Notes under the pieces: model-generated | Databases searched by the model: none | What the model saw: only the letters and a program-made list of their open reading frames with translations | Told to the model about the DNA's origin: nothing | Shown: piece by piece, positions 25,027 to 33,206 of the stretch | Numbering within the stretch: position 1 is the stretch's first letter | Layout of the letters: each line of letters begins with the position of its first letter | Translations under genes and position numbers: made by a program | Source of the DNA: Methylobacterium sp. J-078 | GTDB lineage: Bacteria > Pseudomonadota > Alphaproteobacteria > Rhizobiales > Beijerinckiaceae | Length of the DNA stretch: 64,000 nucleotides | Reading direction: 5' to 3' | Assembly: GCF_022829285.1 (NCBI RefSeq) | Contig: NZ_JAKSYI010000108.1 | Location: 1-64,000, forward strand

Positions 25027-26768
25027 CCGGGCCGGAGATCCCGTTCCTCGCCGGCCTGGACCCGGAGGCCGCCGCCGCGGTGCGGGCCCGCATGGTCTCG
25101 GTGGCGGTGGCCGGGGGAAACACGCTGTTCGCGCAGGGCGAGGCCGGGGACGCGCTCTACACCCTGGTCTCCGGCGCCATCGGGATCTCGACCGAAGATC
25201 ACGCGGCCACGCCGCGCCGGATCGCCCGGCTGCGGCCGCCCGAGAGTTTCGGCGAGATGGCGCTGCTGTCGCCGGCCCCCCGATCGGCCACGGCCACGGC
25301 CCTGCGGGATTCCAGTCTGCTGCGGCTGAGCCGCGCGGATTTCGAGGATGTGGTCGCGCACCATCCCCGGATGCTGCTGTACTTCGCGGGACGGCTCACC
25401 GAGCGCATGCGTGCCACCCAGTTCGGAGAGGCGGTGCGCCACAGGCCGCGCAGCTTCGCCGTGCTCGCCGTCACGGACGGGCTCGATGCGGCGGCGTTCG
25501 GGGACGCCCTGGCGGCGGCCCTCGACGCCACCCTGCCGGGCCGCACCGGCTGCCTGACACGCTGGCCGGACGGCGCGGACGAGACCTGGTTCCACGACTA
25601 CGAGACCCGCCACGCCCGCACGATCTTCGTGGCTCACGAGGTCGGTTGCCCGTGGTGCCGGCTCTGCCTGCGCCATGCGGATCACGTCCTGCTGCTCGCC
25701 GAGCCGGGCCGGCCGCCGCGCCACGGTGCCGCCGCCTGGCTCGGGAGCCTGCGATCGGACTGGATCCGGATGGATCTCGCCGTCCCGCAGGACGCGGATG
25801 CGGTTCTGCCCCGCCCCCTTCACCCGGGTGTCGCCGCCTTGCCCGCCGCCCTGCGCATCCCGGTCCGGGCCGGCAACGCGGACGATCTCGGCCGGCTGGC
25901 GCGCCTCGCGAGCGGCACGGCCCGGGGCCTCGTCCTCGGCGGCGGCGGCGCGCGCGGCCTCGCCCATCTCGGCGTGCTGCAGGCCCTGGCGGAGGCCGGC
26001 TACGCCCCGGACTTCGTCGGCGGCACCAGCATGGGCGCGGTGGTCGCGGCCAGCCTCGCCATGGGTCTCGGCATCGACCGCATCCGCGCCCGGACCGTCG
26101 ACTTCTTCGTCGGCCACAATCCCCTCAACGACTACACGCTGCCCTACCACGCGCTGACGCGCGGGGCGAAGGTCGATGCGGGTCTCGCCGCGTGGTTCGG
26201 CGGTGCCCGGATCGAGGATCTCTGGCTCCCCTTCCTCTGCGTCTCCTCGAACCTGACCACCGGCACGGCGATGGTCCACCGCACCGGCGACCTGCCGGGG
26301 GCGTTGCGCGCCAGCATCGCGATCCCGGGCCTGCTCCCGCCGGTCTGCACCGCGGAGGGCGTCCTGGTGGATGGGGGCATGATGAACAACCTGCCGGCCG
26401 ACGTGATGGCCGGCCTGGAGCGGGGACCGGTGCTCGCCATCGACGTCGGCAGCGACCGCGCCTTCGGCGAGATGCCGGTGCGCTCCTGGCGCGGACGCCT
26501 GATCCGGCGGATGCTCGGCGCCCCCGACGCCATGCCGGGCATCGCCCCCCTGCTGCTGCGGGCCGCCACCGTGTCGGGCGACGCGCAATCGATGATGGCG
26601 GTCGGTCACGCCACCGCCCTGCTCAAGCCGCCGCTGGCCGGCATCGACCTGCGGGCCTGGTCGAGCTTCGAGGCGATCGCCGAGATCGGCTACCGGCACA
26701 CACACGCGGCGATCGCCGAAGGCCGGTTGCGGGCCTGGGCGGGGGGCGACGGCCCGCGTCGGACATGA
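25023..26768 (+). CDS. Cyclic-nucleotide-binding patatin-like phospholipase
   Basis: 581 residues. N-terminal cNMP-binding domain (~5-130) with LFAQGEAGDALYTLVSGAI and the phosphate-binding cassette FGEMALLSPAPRSATATA, then a linker region (~150-300), then a patatin domain: GGGGARGLAHLGVL (oxyanion loop, ~305-318), GTSMG with nucleophile Ser near 337 and DGGMMNNLP with catalytic Asp near 449. The layout is that of neuropathy-target-esterase-like bacterial phospholipases. Its start overlaps the DUF3095 stop (ATGA), indicating coupled translation and probably a shared function: cyclic nucleotide made by one, sensed by the other to release membrane lipid hydrolysis. Confidence 0.9.
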   Translation: MTGPEIPFLAGLDPEAAAAVRARMVSVAVAGGNTLFAQGEAGDALYTLVSGAIGISTEDHAATPRRIARLRPPESFGEMALLSPAPRSATATALRDSSLLRLSRADFEDVVAHHPRMLLYFAGRLTERMRATQFGEAVRHRPRSFAVLAVTDGLDAAAFGDALAAALDATLPGRTGCLTRWPDGADETWFHDYETRHARTIFVAHEVGCPWCRLCLRHADHVLLLAEPGRPPRHGAAAWLGSLRSDWIRMDLAVPQDADAVLPRPLHPGVAALPAALRIPVRAGNADDLGRLARLASGTARGLVLGGGGARGLAHLGVLQALAEAGYAPDFVGGTSMGAVVAASLAMGLGIDRIRARTVDFFVGHNPLNDYTLPYHALTRGAKVDAGLAAWFGGARIEDLWLPFLCVSSNLTTGTAMVHRTGDLPGALRASIAIPGLLPPVCTAEGVLVDGGMMNNLPADVMAGLERGPVLAIDVGSDRAFGEMPVRSWRGRLIRRMLGAPDAMPGIAPLLLRAATVSGDAQSMMAVGHATALLKPPLAGIDLRAWSSFEAIAEIGYRHTHAAIAEGRLRAWAGGDGPRRT

Positions 26769-26819
26769 GCGGCGCGGGGAAGACGGGTGCGCGGGCGCAC
26801 CCGACCGGAGGCCCGGCCT

Positions 26820-26845
26820 GTAACCCTTGGGTGCGCCGCAGCGAT
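26820..26845 (+). promoter_or_regulatory. Probable SigF-type promoter for the glycosyltransferase-P450 operon
   Basis: -35 GTAACC (26820-26825), 16-base spacer, -10 CGAT (26842-26845; CGAA in the other sites). The preceding CCT matches the extended -35 at two other sites. The start codon is 39 bases downstream. Confidence 0.6.
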
Positions 26846-26884
26846 TACCGTGCATCGCAACCGACACATCGAGGACGTTCCGCC

Positions 26885-28174
26885 ATGAAGGTGCTGATCG
26901 CCGCCACGGCCCTGACGGGGCACGTCAATCCGCTCCTCGCCGTCGGCCGGCTTCTCGCCGCACGCGGGGACACAATCGTCATGGCCACCGCCGAAGCGTT
27001 TCGCGAGAAGATCGAGGCCGCGGGCCTGCGCTTCTCGCCCATCGACGACGGCCATGCCGCGGAATACCGCGAGACCAGCCTGCCGGCAGGCCCCGAGCGC
27101 TACCGGCGCGAGTTCGAGCGGCGCTTCATCGACCCGATCCCGGTCCAGGCCGAGGCCCTGCGCCGCCTGATCGCGGTGGAGCGGCCCGACGTGATCGTCG
27201 CCGGAAGCCTGTTCCTCGGCGTGCTGCCGATGCTGCTCGCCTCCGAGCCACGTCCTCCGATCGTCGTCCTCAACGTCAGCTTCCTGTTCCTCGACCGCCC
27301 GGACGACGCGCCGGTCGGCCTCGGCCTGCCGCCGGCCCGAACGGACGCGGAGCGGGCCCGTTACGCGGTCCTGAAGGCCGGGATGGACGCCGCCTTCGTC
27401 GCCCCCGTGCGCGCCCATGCCGACGCGCAACTGGCGCGGCTCGGCCTGCCGCCCCTGCCGGCCTCGCTGCCGCACTCCATCGCCGTCCTGCCGGACCTGT
27501 TCCTCCAGCCGACCGTGCCCGACTTCGAGTACGATTTCGGGACGCTGCCGCCCAACCTGCGCTTCGTCGGCCTGCTGCCGGCGCTGAGCGCCGCGGTGGC
27601 GCTCCCCGACTGGTGGCAGGCGCGCGACAGGGCCAAGCCCGTCGTCCTGGTCACGCAGGGCACCCTCGCGAATGCCGATTTCGGCGAACTGGTCGAGCCG
27701 ACCCTCGCGGCCCTGGCGGAGCGCGACGACCTGCTCGTGGTGGCGACCACGGGCGGGCGCCCCGTCGAGGCCTTGCGCGGACCGCTTCCGGCGAATGCCC
27801 GGGTGGCGCCGTTCCTGCCCTTCGACGCGATGCTGCCGGAGGTGTCCCTCCTCGTCACGAACGGCGGCTACGGCAGCGTCTCGCAGGCCCTCGCGGCCGG
27901 CGTGCCGATCGTCTCGGCCGGGCTGACCGAGGACAAGGCGGAGATCGGCGCCCGCATCGGCTGGTCGGGCGCCGGGCTCGATCTGGCGACCAACGCACCG
28001 GCGATCCCGGCGCTGCGCGAGGCGATCGAGACGGTGCTGGCCCAACCCCGCTACCGCGCGCGGGCCGCATCCCTGGCGCGCGCCTTCGCGGGGCTGGACG
28101 CCGGGTCGGCGGTGCTCGCGGGCATCGACGAGGCGGTTCGCACCCGCTCGAGCCTCCGGGGGATCGCCGCATGA
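26885..28174 (+). CDS. Glycosyltransferase, UGT/MGT (GT1) family
   Basis: 429-residue GT-B enzyme that would transfer a sugar from a nucleotide sugar to a small-molecule or lipid acceptor. N-terminus MKVLIAATALTGHVNPLLAV with the HVNP acceptor-side motif; the C-terminal donor-binding domain has VLVTQGTLAN, the signature PFDAMLPEVSLLVTNGGYGS and AGVPIVSAGLTEDKAE. The ATG at 26885 is the normal start of the fold. First gene of a tightly packed operon (small membrane protein, ferredoxin, reductase, P450). The acceptor cannot be deduced; a P450-hydroxylated terpenoid, carotenoid or xenobiotic is possible. Confidence 0.88.
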   Translation: MKVLIAATALTGHVNPLLAVGRLLAARGDTIVMATAEAFREKIEAAGLRFSPIDDGHAAEYRETSLPAGPERYRREFERRFIDPIPVQAEALRRLIAVERPDVIVAGSLFLGVLPMLLASEPRPPIVVLNVSFLFLDRPDDAPVGLGLPPARTDAERARYAVLKAGMDAAFVAPVRAHADAQLARLGLPPLPASLPHSIAVLPDLFLQPTVPDFEYDFGTLPPNLRFVGLLPALSAAVALPDWWQARDRAKPVVLVTQGTLANADFGELVEPTLAALAERDDLLVVATTGGRPVEALRGPLPANARVAPFLPFDAMLPEVSLLVTNGGYGSVSQALAAGVPIVSAGLTEDKAEIGARIGWSGAGLDLATNAPAIPALREAIETVLAQPRYRARAASLARAFAGLDAGSAVLAGIDEAVRTRSSLRGIAA

Positions 28175-28374
28175 CCGCCATCCCGATCCTCGGCCGTGCC
28201 CGAGCCCTGGCCGGAGAGACGGCGAACCGGAACCGCGACGGCTGGCGAACGTCCGGGCCGGTCGCGTTCGCGGCCACGCTCGTCCTCGCCGCCGTCACCG
28301 GCCTGCCCCTGGGGTCGGTCGCCAAACTGATCCCTCGGGCGGACGATCCGTCCGAACCGTTCCTCGGCCTCTGA
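28171..28374 (+). CDS. Small membrane protein in the P450 operon
   Basis: 67 residues, overlapping the glycosyltransferase stop by 4 bp (ATGA). A basic N-terminal half (RALAGETANRNRDGW) is followed by one hydrophobic helix (GPVAFAATLVLAAVTGLPLG) and a short tail. No family recognised. The stop-start overlap and position between two operon genes argue for real expression; it may anchor or scaffold the pathway enzymes at the membrane. Confidence 0.6.
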   Translation: MTAIPILGRARALAGETANRNRDGWRTSGPVAFAATLVLAAVTGLPLGSVAKLIPRADDPSEPFLGL

Positions 28375-28393
28375 CCGTCAGCGAGGTATCGCC

Positions 28394-28642
28394 ATGACCG
28401 ATCCCATCGCGTCCGCTCCAGGCGAGGCCGCGCCGCTTCGCGTCGTGGTCGACCTCAACCGGTGCCAGGGCTACGCCCAGTGCTGCTACGCGGCGCCGGG
28501 TGCCTTCGAGGTCCGGGGCCACGAGATCCTGTTCTACGACCCCGCACCGCCCCGCGCGCGACGGGGTGAGATCGAGCGGGCCGTCCAGGCCTGCCCGGTC
28601 CGCGCCATCAGCCTCCAGGCGGATCGCGGAGACACGCCGTGA
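28394..28642 (+). CDS. P450-type 3Fe-4S ferredoxin
   Basis: 82-residue single-cluster ferredoxin. Cluster ligands follow the C-x5-C-...-C-P pattern: NRCQGYAQCCYAAPGAF and VQACPVRAI. This short form is the usual electron donor to bacterial class I P450 enzymes, and the P450 is encoded two genes downstream. The stop overlaps the start of the reductase gene by 4 bp. Confidence 0.9.
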   Translation: MTDPIASAPGEAAPLRVVVDLNRCQGYAQCCYAAPGAFEVRGHEILFYDPAPPRARRGEIERAVQACPVRAISLQADRGDTP

Positions 28643-29961
28643 GCGCCGCGGAGGCCGGCATCGTCGTCGTCGGCGCGTCGCTCGCCGGTCTCCGGGGCGC
28701 CGAGGCCCTGCGCCGCCACGGCTATGCCGGCCGGCTCACCCTCGTGGGCGACGAACCACATCGCCCCTACGACCGGCCGCCCCTGTCGAAGCACGTCCTG
28801 TCCGGCGAGCTGGCGCCGGATGCCACCGTGCTGCCGGAACGCGCCGCCCTCGATGCGCAGTGGCGGCTGGGTCATGCGGCGGTCGCCCTCGACCGGGACG
28901 CGAAGGCGATCCGCCTCGCGGACGGGTCGGTGCTCGCCTACGAGCGGCTGCTCATCGCCACCGGCGCGCAGGCGCGGCCCTGGCCCGCCGCCTCGGGCGG
29001 TGCGCTCGCCGGGATCTTCACCCTGCGCGGCCGGGACGATGCCGCCCGGCTGCGGACCGCGTTGGCCGGGGGACCTGCCCGCGTCCTCATCGTCGGCGCC
29101 GGCCTGATCGGCTGCGAGGCGGCCTCCTGCTGCCGCGATCTCGGACTGCCCGTCACGCTGGTCGATCCCAATCCGACGCCGCTCGCCCGCTCGCTCGGCA
29201 CCTGGGTCGGCGGCGTGATCGCCGATTGCCTGCGGGATGCCGGCGTAACCTTTCATGCCGGCGCACAGGTGCTCCGCTTCGCGGGCGACGCCTCGGGCCG
29301 GGTCGCTCGCGCCCATCTGGCGGACGGGGGCGCGGTCGAGGCCGATCTCGTGATCGTGGCCCTCGGCGCGACGCGCGCCACGGACTGGCTCTCGGGCGCG
29401 GGCCTGATGGCCGATGCCGGCGGCGTGACCTGCGACGGCGCCTGCCGGGTGCTCGGCGCCGATGGGACGCCGTGCCCGGACATCTACGCCGCCGGGGACG
29501 TCGCGCGCTGGCCCAATCCCCTCTACGGCGGCCGGCTGATGTCGGTGGAGCATTGGGGGAACGCCGTCGCGCAGGCCGCGCACGCCGCGCGCAACATGCT
29601 GGCGCCTTCCGAGGACCAGCAGGCCTATCACCATCTGCCGGCCTTCTGGTCGAGCCAGTTCGGGATCAACATCAAGGCCGTCGGCTTGAGCGCGGGCGCG
29701 GGCGCCGACGCGGTCGCGATCGTCCAGGGCTCGCGGGCGTCGCGGCGTTTCCTCGCCGTCTATGGCCGCGCCGGACGCAGCATCGCCGCCGTCTCGTTCG
29801 ATCAGGCGCGCTGGCTCCCCGCCTATGCCGAGGCGGTCGCGGCCGGCCAGCCATTCCCGCCGATCCGCGATGCGAGCGACCAGGGCGGCTTCCTCGCCAT
29901 GGCGCCGGGCTTCCCGCCACCGCGTGCCGCTCCCACCCCCATCGAGGCCCACCATGGCTGA
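28639..29961 (+). CDS. FAD-dependent ferredoxin reductase
   Basis: 440-residue putidaredoxin/rhodocoxin-reductase-type flavoprotein that moves electrons from NAD(P)H to the adjacent ferredoxin. N-terminal FAD motif VVGASLAGLRGAEALRRHG, the DRPPLSKHVL motif, central NAD(P) motif VGAGLIGCEAASC, and the second FAD motif CPDIYAAGDVARWPN. The C-terminal dimer-like domain includes HLPAFWSSQFGINIKAVG. GTG start at 28639 overlapping the ferredoxin stop; its end overlaps the P450 start by 8 bp. Confidence 0.92.
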   Translation: MSAAEAGIVVVGASLAGLRGAEALRRHGYAGRLTLVGDEPHRPYDRPPLSKHVLSGELAPDATVLPERAALDAQWRLGHAAVALDRDAKAIRLADGSVLAYERLLIATGAQARPWPAASGGALAGIFTLRGRDDAARLRTALAGGPARVLIVGAGLIGCEAASCCRDLGLPVTLVDPNPTPLARSLGTWVGGVIADCLRDAGVTFHAGAQVLRFAGDASGRVARAHLADGGAVEADLVIVALGATRATDWLSGAGLMADAGGVTCDGACRVLGADGTPCPDIYAAGDVARWPNPLYGGRLMSVEHWGNAVAQAAHAARNMLAPSEDQQAYHHLPAFWSSQFGINIKAVGLSAGAGADAVAIVQGSRASRRFLAVYGRAGRSIAAVSFDQARWLPAYAEAVAAGQPFPPIRDASDQGGFLAMAPGFPPPRAAPTPIEAHHG

Positions 29962-31201
29962 GGACACGCTGTTTTCCGAGGTCCTGGACCCCGCCAACCG
30001 GGCGGATCCCTATCCGATCTACGCGCGGCTTCGCGAGAACCCGGTCGCGCCCCAGCGCGACGGCAGCGTCGTGGTGAGCAGCCACGCGGCGATCCGCAGC
30101 CTGATCTTCGACCCGCGCCTCAGCTCCGAGGATCTGCCGCCCTCCCACCGCCCGCGCACGGGCAACCCGCTCAAGGATTGGCTTCTCAATCCGATCAAGG
30201 ACCGCATCGCCACCGCGCACCGACCCCTGATCTTCCGCGATCCCCCCGACCACGACACCCTGCGCCACGCCGTGATGCGCGCGTTCTCGGTGGCGCGGGT
30301 CGAGGCGCTGCGGCAGCGCATCGTGCGGGACGTGGACGCCCTCATCGACGCCTGCGTCGGACGCGACGAGGTCTGCCTCGTCGAGGACCTGTCCTACCCG
30401 CTCCCGGTCTCGGTGATCTGCGACCTGCTCGGCGTGCCGGAGGCGGACGAGCCGCGGTTCCAGGCCTGGGCGACGCAGCTTGCCACCGCCCTGGAGCCCG
30501 ATGCCCGCCACGACGAGGCCAGCCGGCACCGGACGGTGGCGGCCTTCGACGCGATCTCCGGCTACATGCGCGCCCTGATCCGCGAGAAGCGTCGACGCCC
30601 GACCGCCGACATGCTCAGTGCGCTGGCCGCGCCGGGCCCCGACGGCAAGGCCGTGATGGGTGATTTCGACCTCATCTCGACGGCGATCCTGCTGCTGGTG
30701 GCGGGCCACGAGACCACCGTGAACCTGATCACCAACGGCATGCTCACCCTGCTGCGCCATCCGCAAGAGTTGGAGCGCCTGCGCGCCGATCCGGAGCGCG
30801 CACCGCGGGTGATCGAGGAGCTGCTCCGCTACGAGCCGCCCGTGCATTTCCGGACCCGGAAGGCCCTCGGGGCCATCGCGGTCGCGGGACGGATCATTCC
30901 GAAGGGCGCACCGGTCATCCTGCTCTTCGCCGCCGCGAACCGCGACCCGGCCCGCTTCGACGATCCGGACCGTTTCGACCCGGATCGGGAGGACAACCAG
31001 CATTTCGGTTTCGGCGGCGGATTGCACTACTGCATGGGCGCCCCGCTCGCGCGGATCGAGGCCGAGATCGCCCTGGTCGCCCTCTGCCGCCGCCTCGTCG
31101 CCCCGGGGCTCATGGCCGATCCCCCGCCCTACCGGCCTGGAGCCTCCCTGCGTGGTCCCGAGAGGCTCGGCATCCGGATCTCGGGCATTGCTCCGGGGTG
31201 A
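29954..31201 (+). CDS. Cytochrome P450
   Basis: 415-residue soluble class I P450. I-helix oxygen-activation motif AGHETTVN, K-helix EELLR (ExxR), and heme-binding loop FGFGGGLHYCMGAPLAR with the axial Cys. With the ferredoxin and reductase encoded immediately upstream it forms a complete electron-transfer chain. Substrate is unknown; the coupled glycosyltransferase suggests hydroxylation followed by glycosylation. The ATG at 29954 overlaps the reductase gene. The operon seems to end here, and the DNA becomes AT-richer downstream. Confidence 0.95.
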   Translation: MAEDTLFSEVLDPANRADPYPIYARLRENPVAPQRDGSVVVSSHAAIRSLIFDPRLSSEDLPPSHRPRTGNPLKDWLLNPIKDRIATAHRPLIFRDPPDHDTLRHAVMRAFSVARVEALRQRIVRDVDALIDACVGRDEVCLVEDLSYPLPVSVICDLLGVPEADEPRFQAWATQLATALEPDARHDEASRHRTVAAFDAISGYMRALIREKRRRPTADMLSALAAPGPDGKAVMGDFDLISTAILLLVAGHETTVNLITNGMLTLLRHPQELERLRADPERAPRVIEELLRYEPPVHFRTRKALGAIAVAGRIIPKGAPVILLFAAANRDPARFDDPDRFDPDREDNQHFGFGGGLHYCMGAPLARIEAEIALVALCRRLVAPGLMADPPPYRPGASLRGPERLGIRISGIAPG

Positions 31202-31444
31202 TCCTGAAGCCGGAACTCGGTGGACGCGCGCGTGGCGCGATGTTTCGCCGGCACGGCAGCGTCCTCAACCCGCCGTCGCCCCGGCGTCGTTGCGCTCACC
31301 CCGATGGGCTCAACGTCCGTGGCGCATTTTCCACTTTGGAGAGGTTGAGGGTCCGGTCCGCTTTGGAGAGGAGAAAGTACTGGGCCACGGGCTCACCTGA
31401 ACGTTTTGCGTTGATGTGAGTTCTATTGGATGAATGCGACTAGG

Positions 31445-31479
31445 TCAACGCTTTTAATTGCCCTTGACGCTTAAAAGCG
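31445..31479. repeat. Left 16-bp direct repeat and inverted repeat at the edge of a low-GC island
   Basis: TCAACGCTTTTAATTG (31445-31460) recurs with one mismatch at 33162-33177. The same place also forms an inverted repeat, CGCTTTTAA (31449-31457) with TTAAAAGCG (31471-31479), 22 bp before the XRE-type regulator gene, and could be its operator. Confidence 0.55.
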
Positions 31480-31500
31480 CTGATGTTACCGATTTGAACC

Positions 31501-31767
31501 ATGACACGAGAACAGTGCCGTGCCGCCCGTGCTTGGCTTGATTGGCCCCAGCAGGAGCTGGCCAAAAGAGCGACCGTAGGGCTCAGCACGATCCGACAGT
31601 TTGAGAATAATCTTCGAGTTCCAATCGCCAACAATCTGTCGGCGATGAGAAGAGCTTTTGAAGAAGCTGGCATCTCATTCATTGAAGCTGGGATCACGTA
31701 TTGTGACCCCAGCCCCGCCTCAGAACCTGCCCCTGACACGGACGAGGACGAGGATCTTCTAGGCTAA
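31501..31767 (+). CDS. XRE-family helix-turn-helix regulator
   Basis: 88 residues. The HTH is residues ~2-40: EQCRAARAWLDWPQQELAKR, then ATVGLSTIRQFENNLRVP, followed by a second helical unit (NLSAMRRAFEEAGISFIEAG) and an acidic tail (TDEDEDLLG). This short XRE-type layout (xQCRAARxxLxWxQxxLA...GLSTIRxFE) is common in Methylobacterium and Bradyrhizobium, often in several copies. Its codon usage is clearly less GC-rich than the flanking P450 operon, marking the start of an inserted segment. An inverted repeat just upstream may be autoregulatory. Confidence 0.85.
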   Translation: MTREQCRAARAWLDWPQQELAKRATVGLSTIRQFENNLRVPIANNLSAMRRAFEEAGISFIEAGITYCDPSPASEPAPDTDEDEDLLG

Positions 31768-31777
31768 ACTTAACGAC

Positions 31778-31948
31778 TTAGAACGGCAGAGGACTCGCCC
31801 CGAAGTGGGAGAGGCCGCGCACGATCTTAGAGACCGTGCCGCCGTTCACACAGAAGTAGAAAGCCGCCTGATCCTGCTTCCAGCCGAGGTTCTTCACGGC
31901 ATGGAGGATGTGACAAGCGGTGAGGAGGTCGCAACGATACTTGGGCAT
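31778..31948 (-). CDS. Small HTH-like protein
   Basis: 56 residues from the ATG at 31948 (MPKYRCDLLTACHILHAVKN), with AAGGA 6-7 bases upstream; a longer in-frame start lacks such a site. The centre (LGWKQDQAAFYFCVNGGTVSKIVRG) reads as a helix-turn-helix of the homeodomain or resolvase type. I recall a family of short Methylobacterium proteins of this form (MPKxRxDLTTACYVLxAVKNLGW...NGGTVSxIVRG). Convergent with the XRE gene, 10 bp apart. Confidence 0.65.
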   Translation of the reverse strand: MPKYRCDLLTACHILHAVKNLGWKQDQAAFYFCVNGGTVSKIVRGLSHFGASPLPF

Positions 31949-32205
31949 GTTCGATCCTTGTCGCCACACGGGCGAATTGAAGAGGACCGACTTGAACAGG
32001 GCGACCAAAGATGCGACTTAAGAAGCTGACGGGTCGTCGCTCTCTGATCGTTGTCCAAGCCGGGTAGCGTTTAGGTGTGAAGGCTTAGGGTCAGGCCGGT
32101 GTTAGCGCACCGGCCTGACCCGCTAGGCTCTTCTGAGCCGATGGTGGCCGACCATCACATTCTCCTTCGTTTGCGCCGGGTAGGACGCGGGGTGGAGTGG
32201 AAACC
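31949..32205. other. Intergenic part of the low-GC island
   Basis: No supported gene. The sequence is moderately AT-rich and contains a GTTAGCGCACCGGCCTGACC / GGTCAGGCCGGTG-type partial inverted repeat around 32091-32120. Confidence 0.4.
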
Positions 32206-32787
32206 TCAGCTTTTGGCTGGGGCGGCATCTGAGACCTCCGACGCCCCCGCGTCGGCGGTCTCATTCGTTTTAGGGTCCACCCGGTAGGGGAGCATCGGCT
32301 GCTTAGCCATGATTGCTCGACCCTTATCCGTCAGTACCCAAACTGAATTCCTTTGCTCAACCTCGCCGGCTTGGCTCATCCGGCTTAGTTGTGGGCTGAA
32401 ACTGGTACGCTCTAACTGCCCCTCAAAGTAGCGTCCGCTTAGGGCGGCGAGTAAATCAGCTGAATCTAAGCCAGAGGTGAAGGCATCTAGAGTCAAGCGT
32501 GCAGCTTGCTTGATAGTAACAGACCCAACTGGATAGCTGTCGGTTAAAAACGGCTCCCCATTCTTATTAACCTTAGGTGCGTCCGGGTCAAAGCCAACTT
32601 TCTTAGCGGTATCAACGATCAGATCATACTCGCGTTTGGCTTCACCGAGTTCGGACTCTAAGAGCTTTAGATCGGACATCATCTGTTGGTGGCGCTGCTC
32701 AAGCTCTTGCACCCGCCGTTTTACTGGCGGCCATGCTGCTCTGATGATGTCTTCAAGCCCGGCCATTGGTTCCGCCATGATCGGCAT
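32206..32787 (-). CDS. Hypothetical coiled-coil and winged-helix-like protein
   Basis: 193 residues. Residues ~20-65 form a heptad-rich coiled coil (VKRRVQELEQRHQQMMSDLK and following). The second half (~95-170) looks like a winged helix: IKQAARLTLDAFTSGLDSAD, then FSPQLSRMSQAGEVEQRNSV and WVLTDKGRAIM, the layout of small DNA-binding or restriction-associated domains. The tail is Ala/Asp-rich. No family recognised. Base composition is lower in GC than the neighbours, consistent with the inserted segment. A second ATG nine bases in is equally possible as the start. Confidence 0.6.
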   Translation of the reverse strand: MPIMAEPMAGLEDIIRAAWPPVKRRVQELEQRHQQMMSDLKLLESELGEAKREYDLIVDTAKKVGFDPDAPKVNKNGEPFLTDSYPVGSVTIKQAARLTLDAFTSGLDSADLLAALSGRYFEGQLERTSFSPQLSRMSQAGEVEQRNSVWVLTDKGRAIMAKQPMLPYRVDPKTNETADAGASEVSDAAPAKS

Positions 32788-33206
32788 GCCTTCGCCGCAG
32801 ACTCCAAATTAGACTGCTGGACTCCAATCCACAAGAGCCCACAGGCAGTCTCCCGCGATTTTCTTCGCGTCAGGCTCCAACGGCGCTTGGTTGACGAGTC
32901 GTAAAGGGACTCGGCGGCTCCTGTCTCAGTTTGATCGGAGTCGAAACAAAAACCCGCGCCGCTGCTGCGGGGGGTACGAGAGCAAAGCTGAAACATGGAA
33001 GAAACTGCTATGGACAGCCGAATGAAGGCGCGTCTCGCGCGCGCGCACGCGAAAAGTGTTCCGCCAAAGCTACGCTTGGCCAGTCCTCTGAAATTGGAAG
33101 AATGTTCTAAAACATCCTCACGAAGGCCGGGAAACTTTCCGTACCTACCTTAAGATCAACCTCAACGCTTTTAGTTGAGGTTGCTGCATAATACCGCGAA
33201 AATGCT
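32788..33206. other. Intergenic end of the low-GC island
   Basis: About 420 bp without a supported gene. It contains a short alternating CG tract (33034-33048), the right-hand 16-bp direct repeat (33162-33177) within a 10-bp stem hairpin, and one ATGCTCTAA end (33202-33210) of the interspersed repeat also seen at 1414-1520. Confidence 0.5.
33157..33183. repeat. Right-hand direct repeat inside a perfect hairpin downstream of recG
   Basis: CAACCTCAAC (33157-33166) and GTTGAGGTTG (33174-33183) form a perfect 10-bp stem with a 7-base loop. TCAACGCTTTTAGTTG (33162-33177) matches 15 of 16 bases of the repeat at 31445-31460. It could terminate recG, but there is no U-run. Confidence 0.6.
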
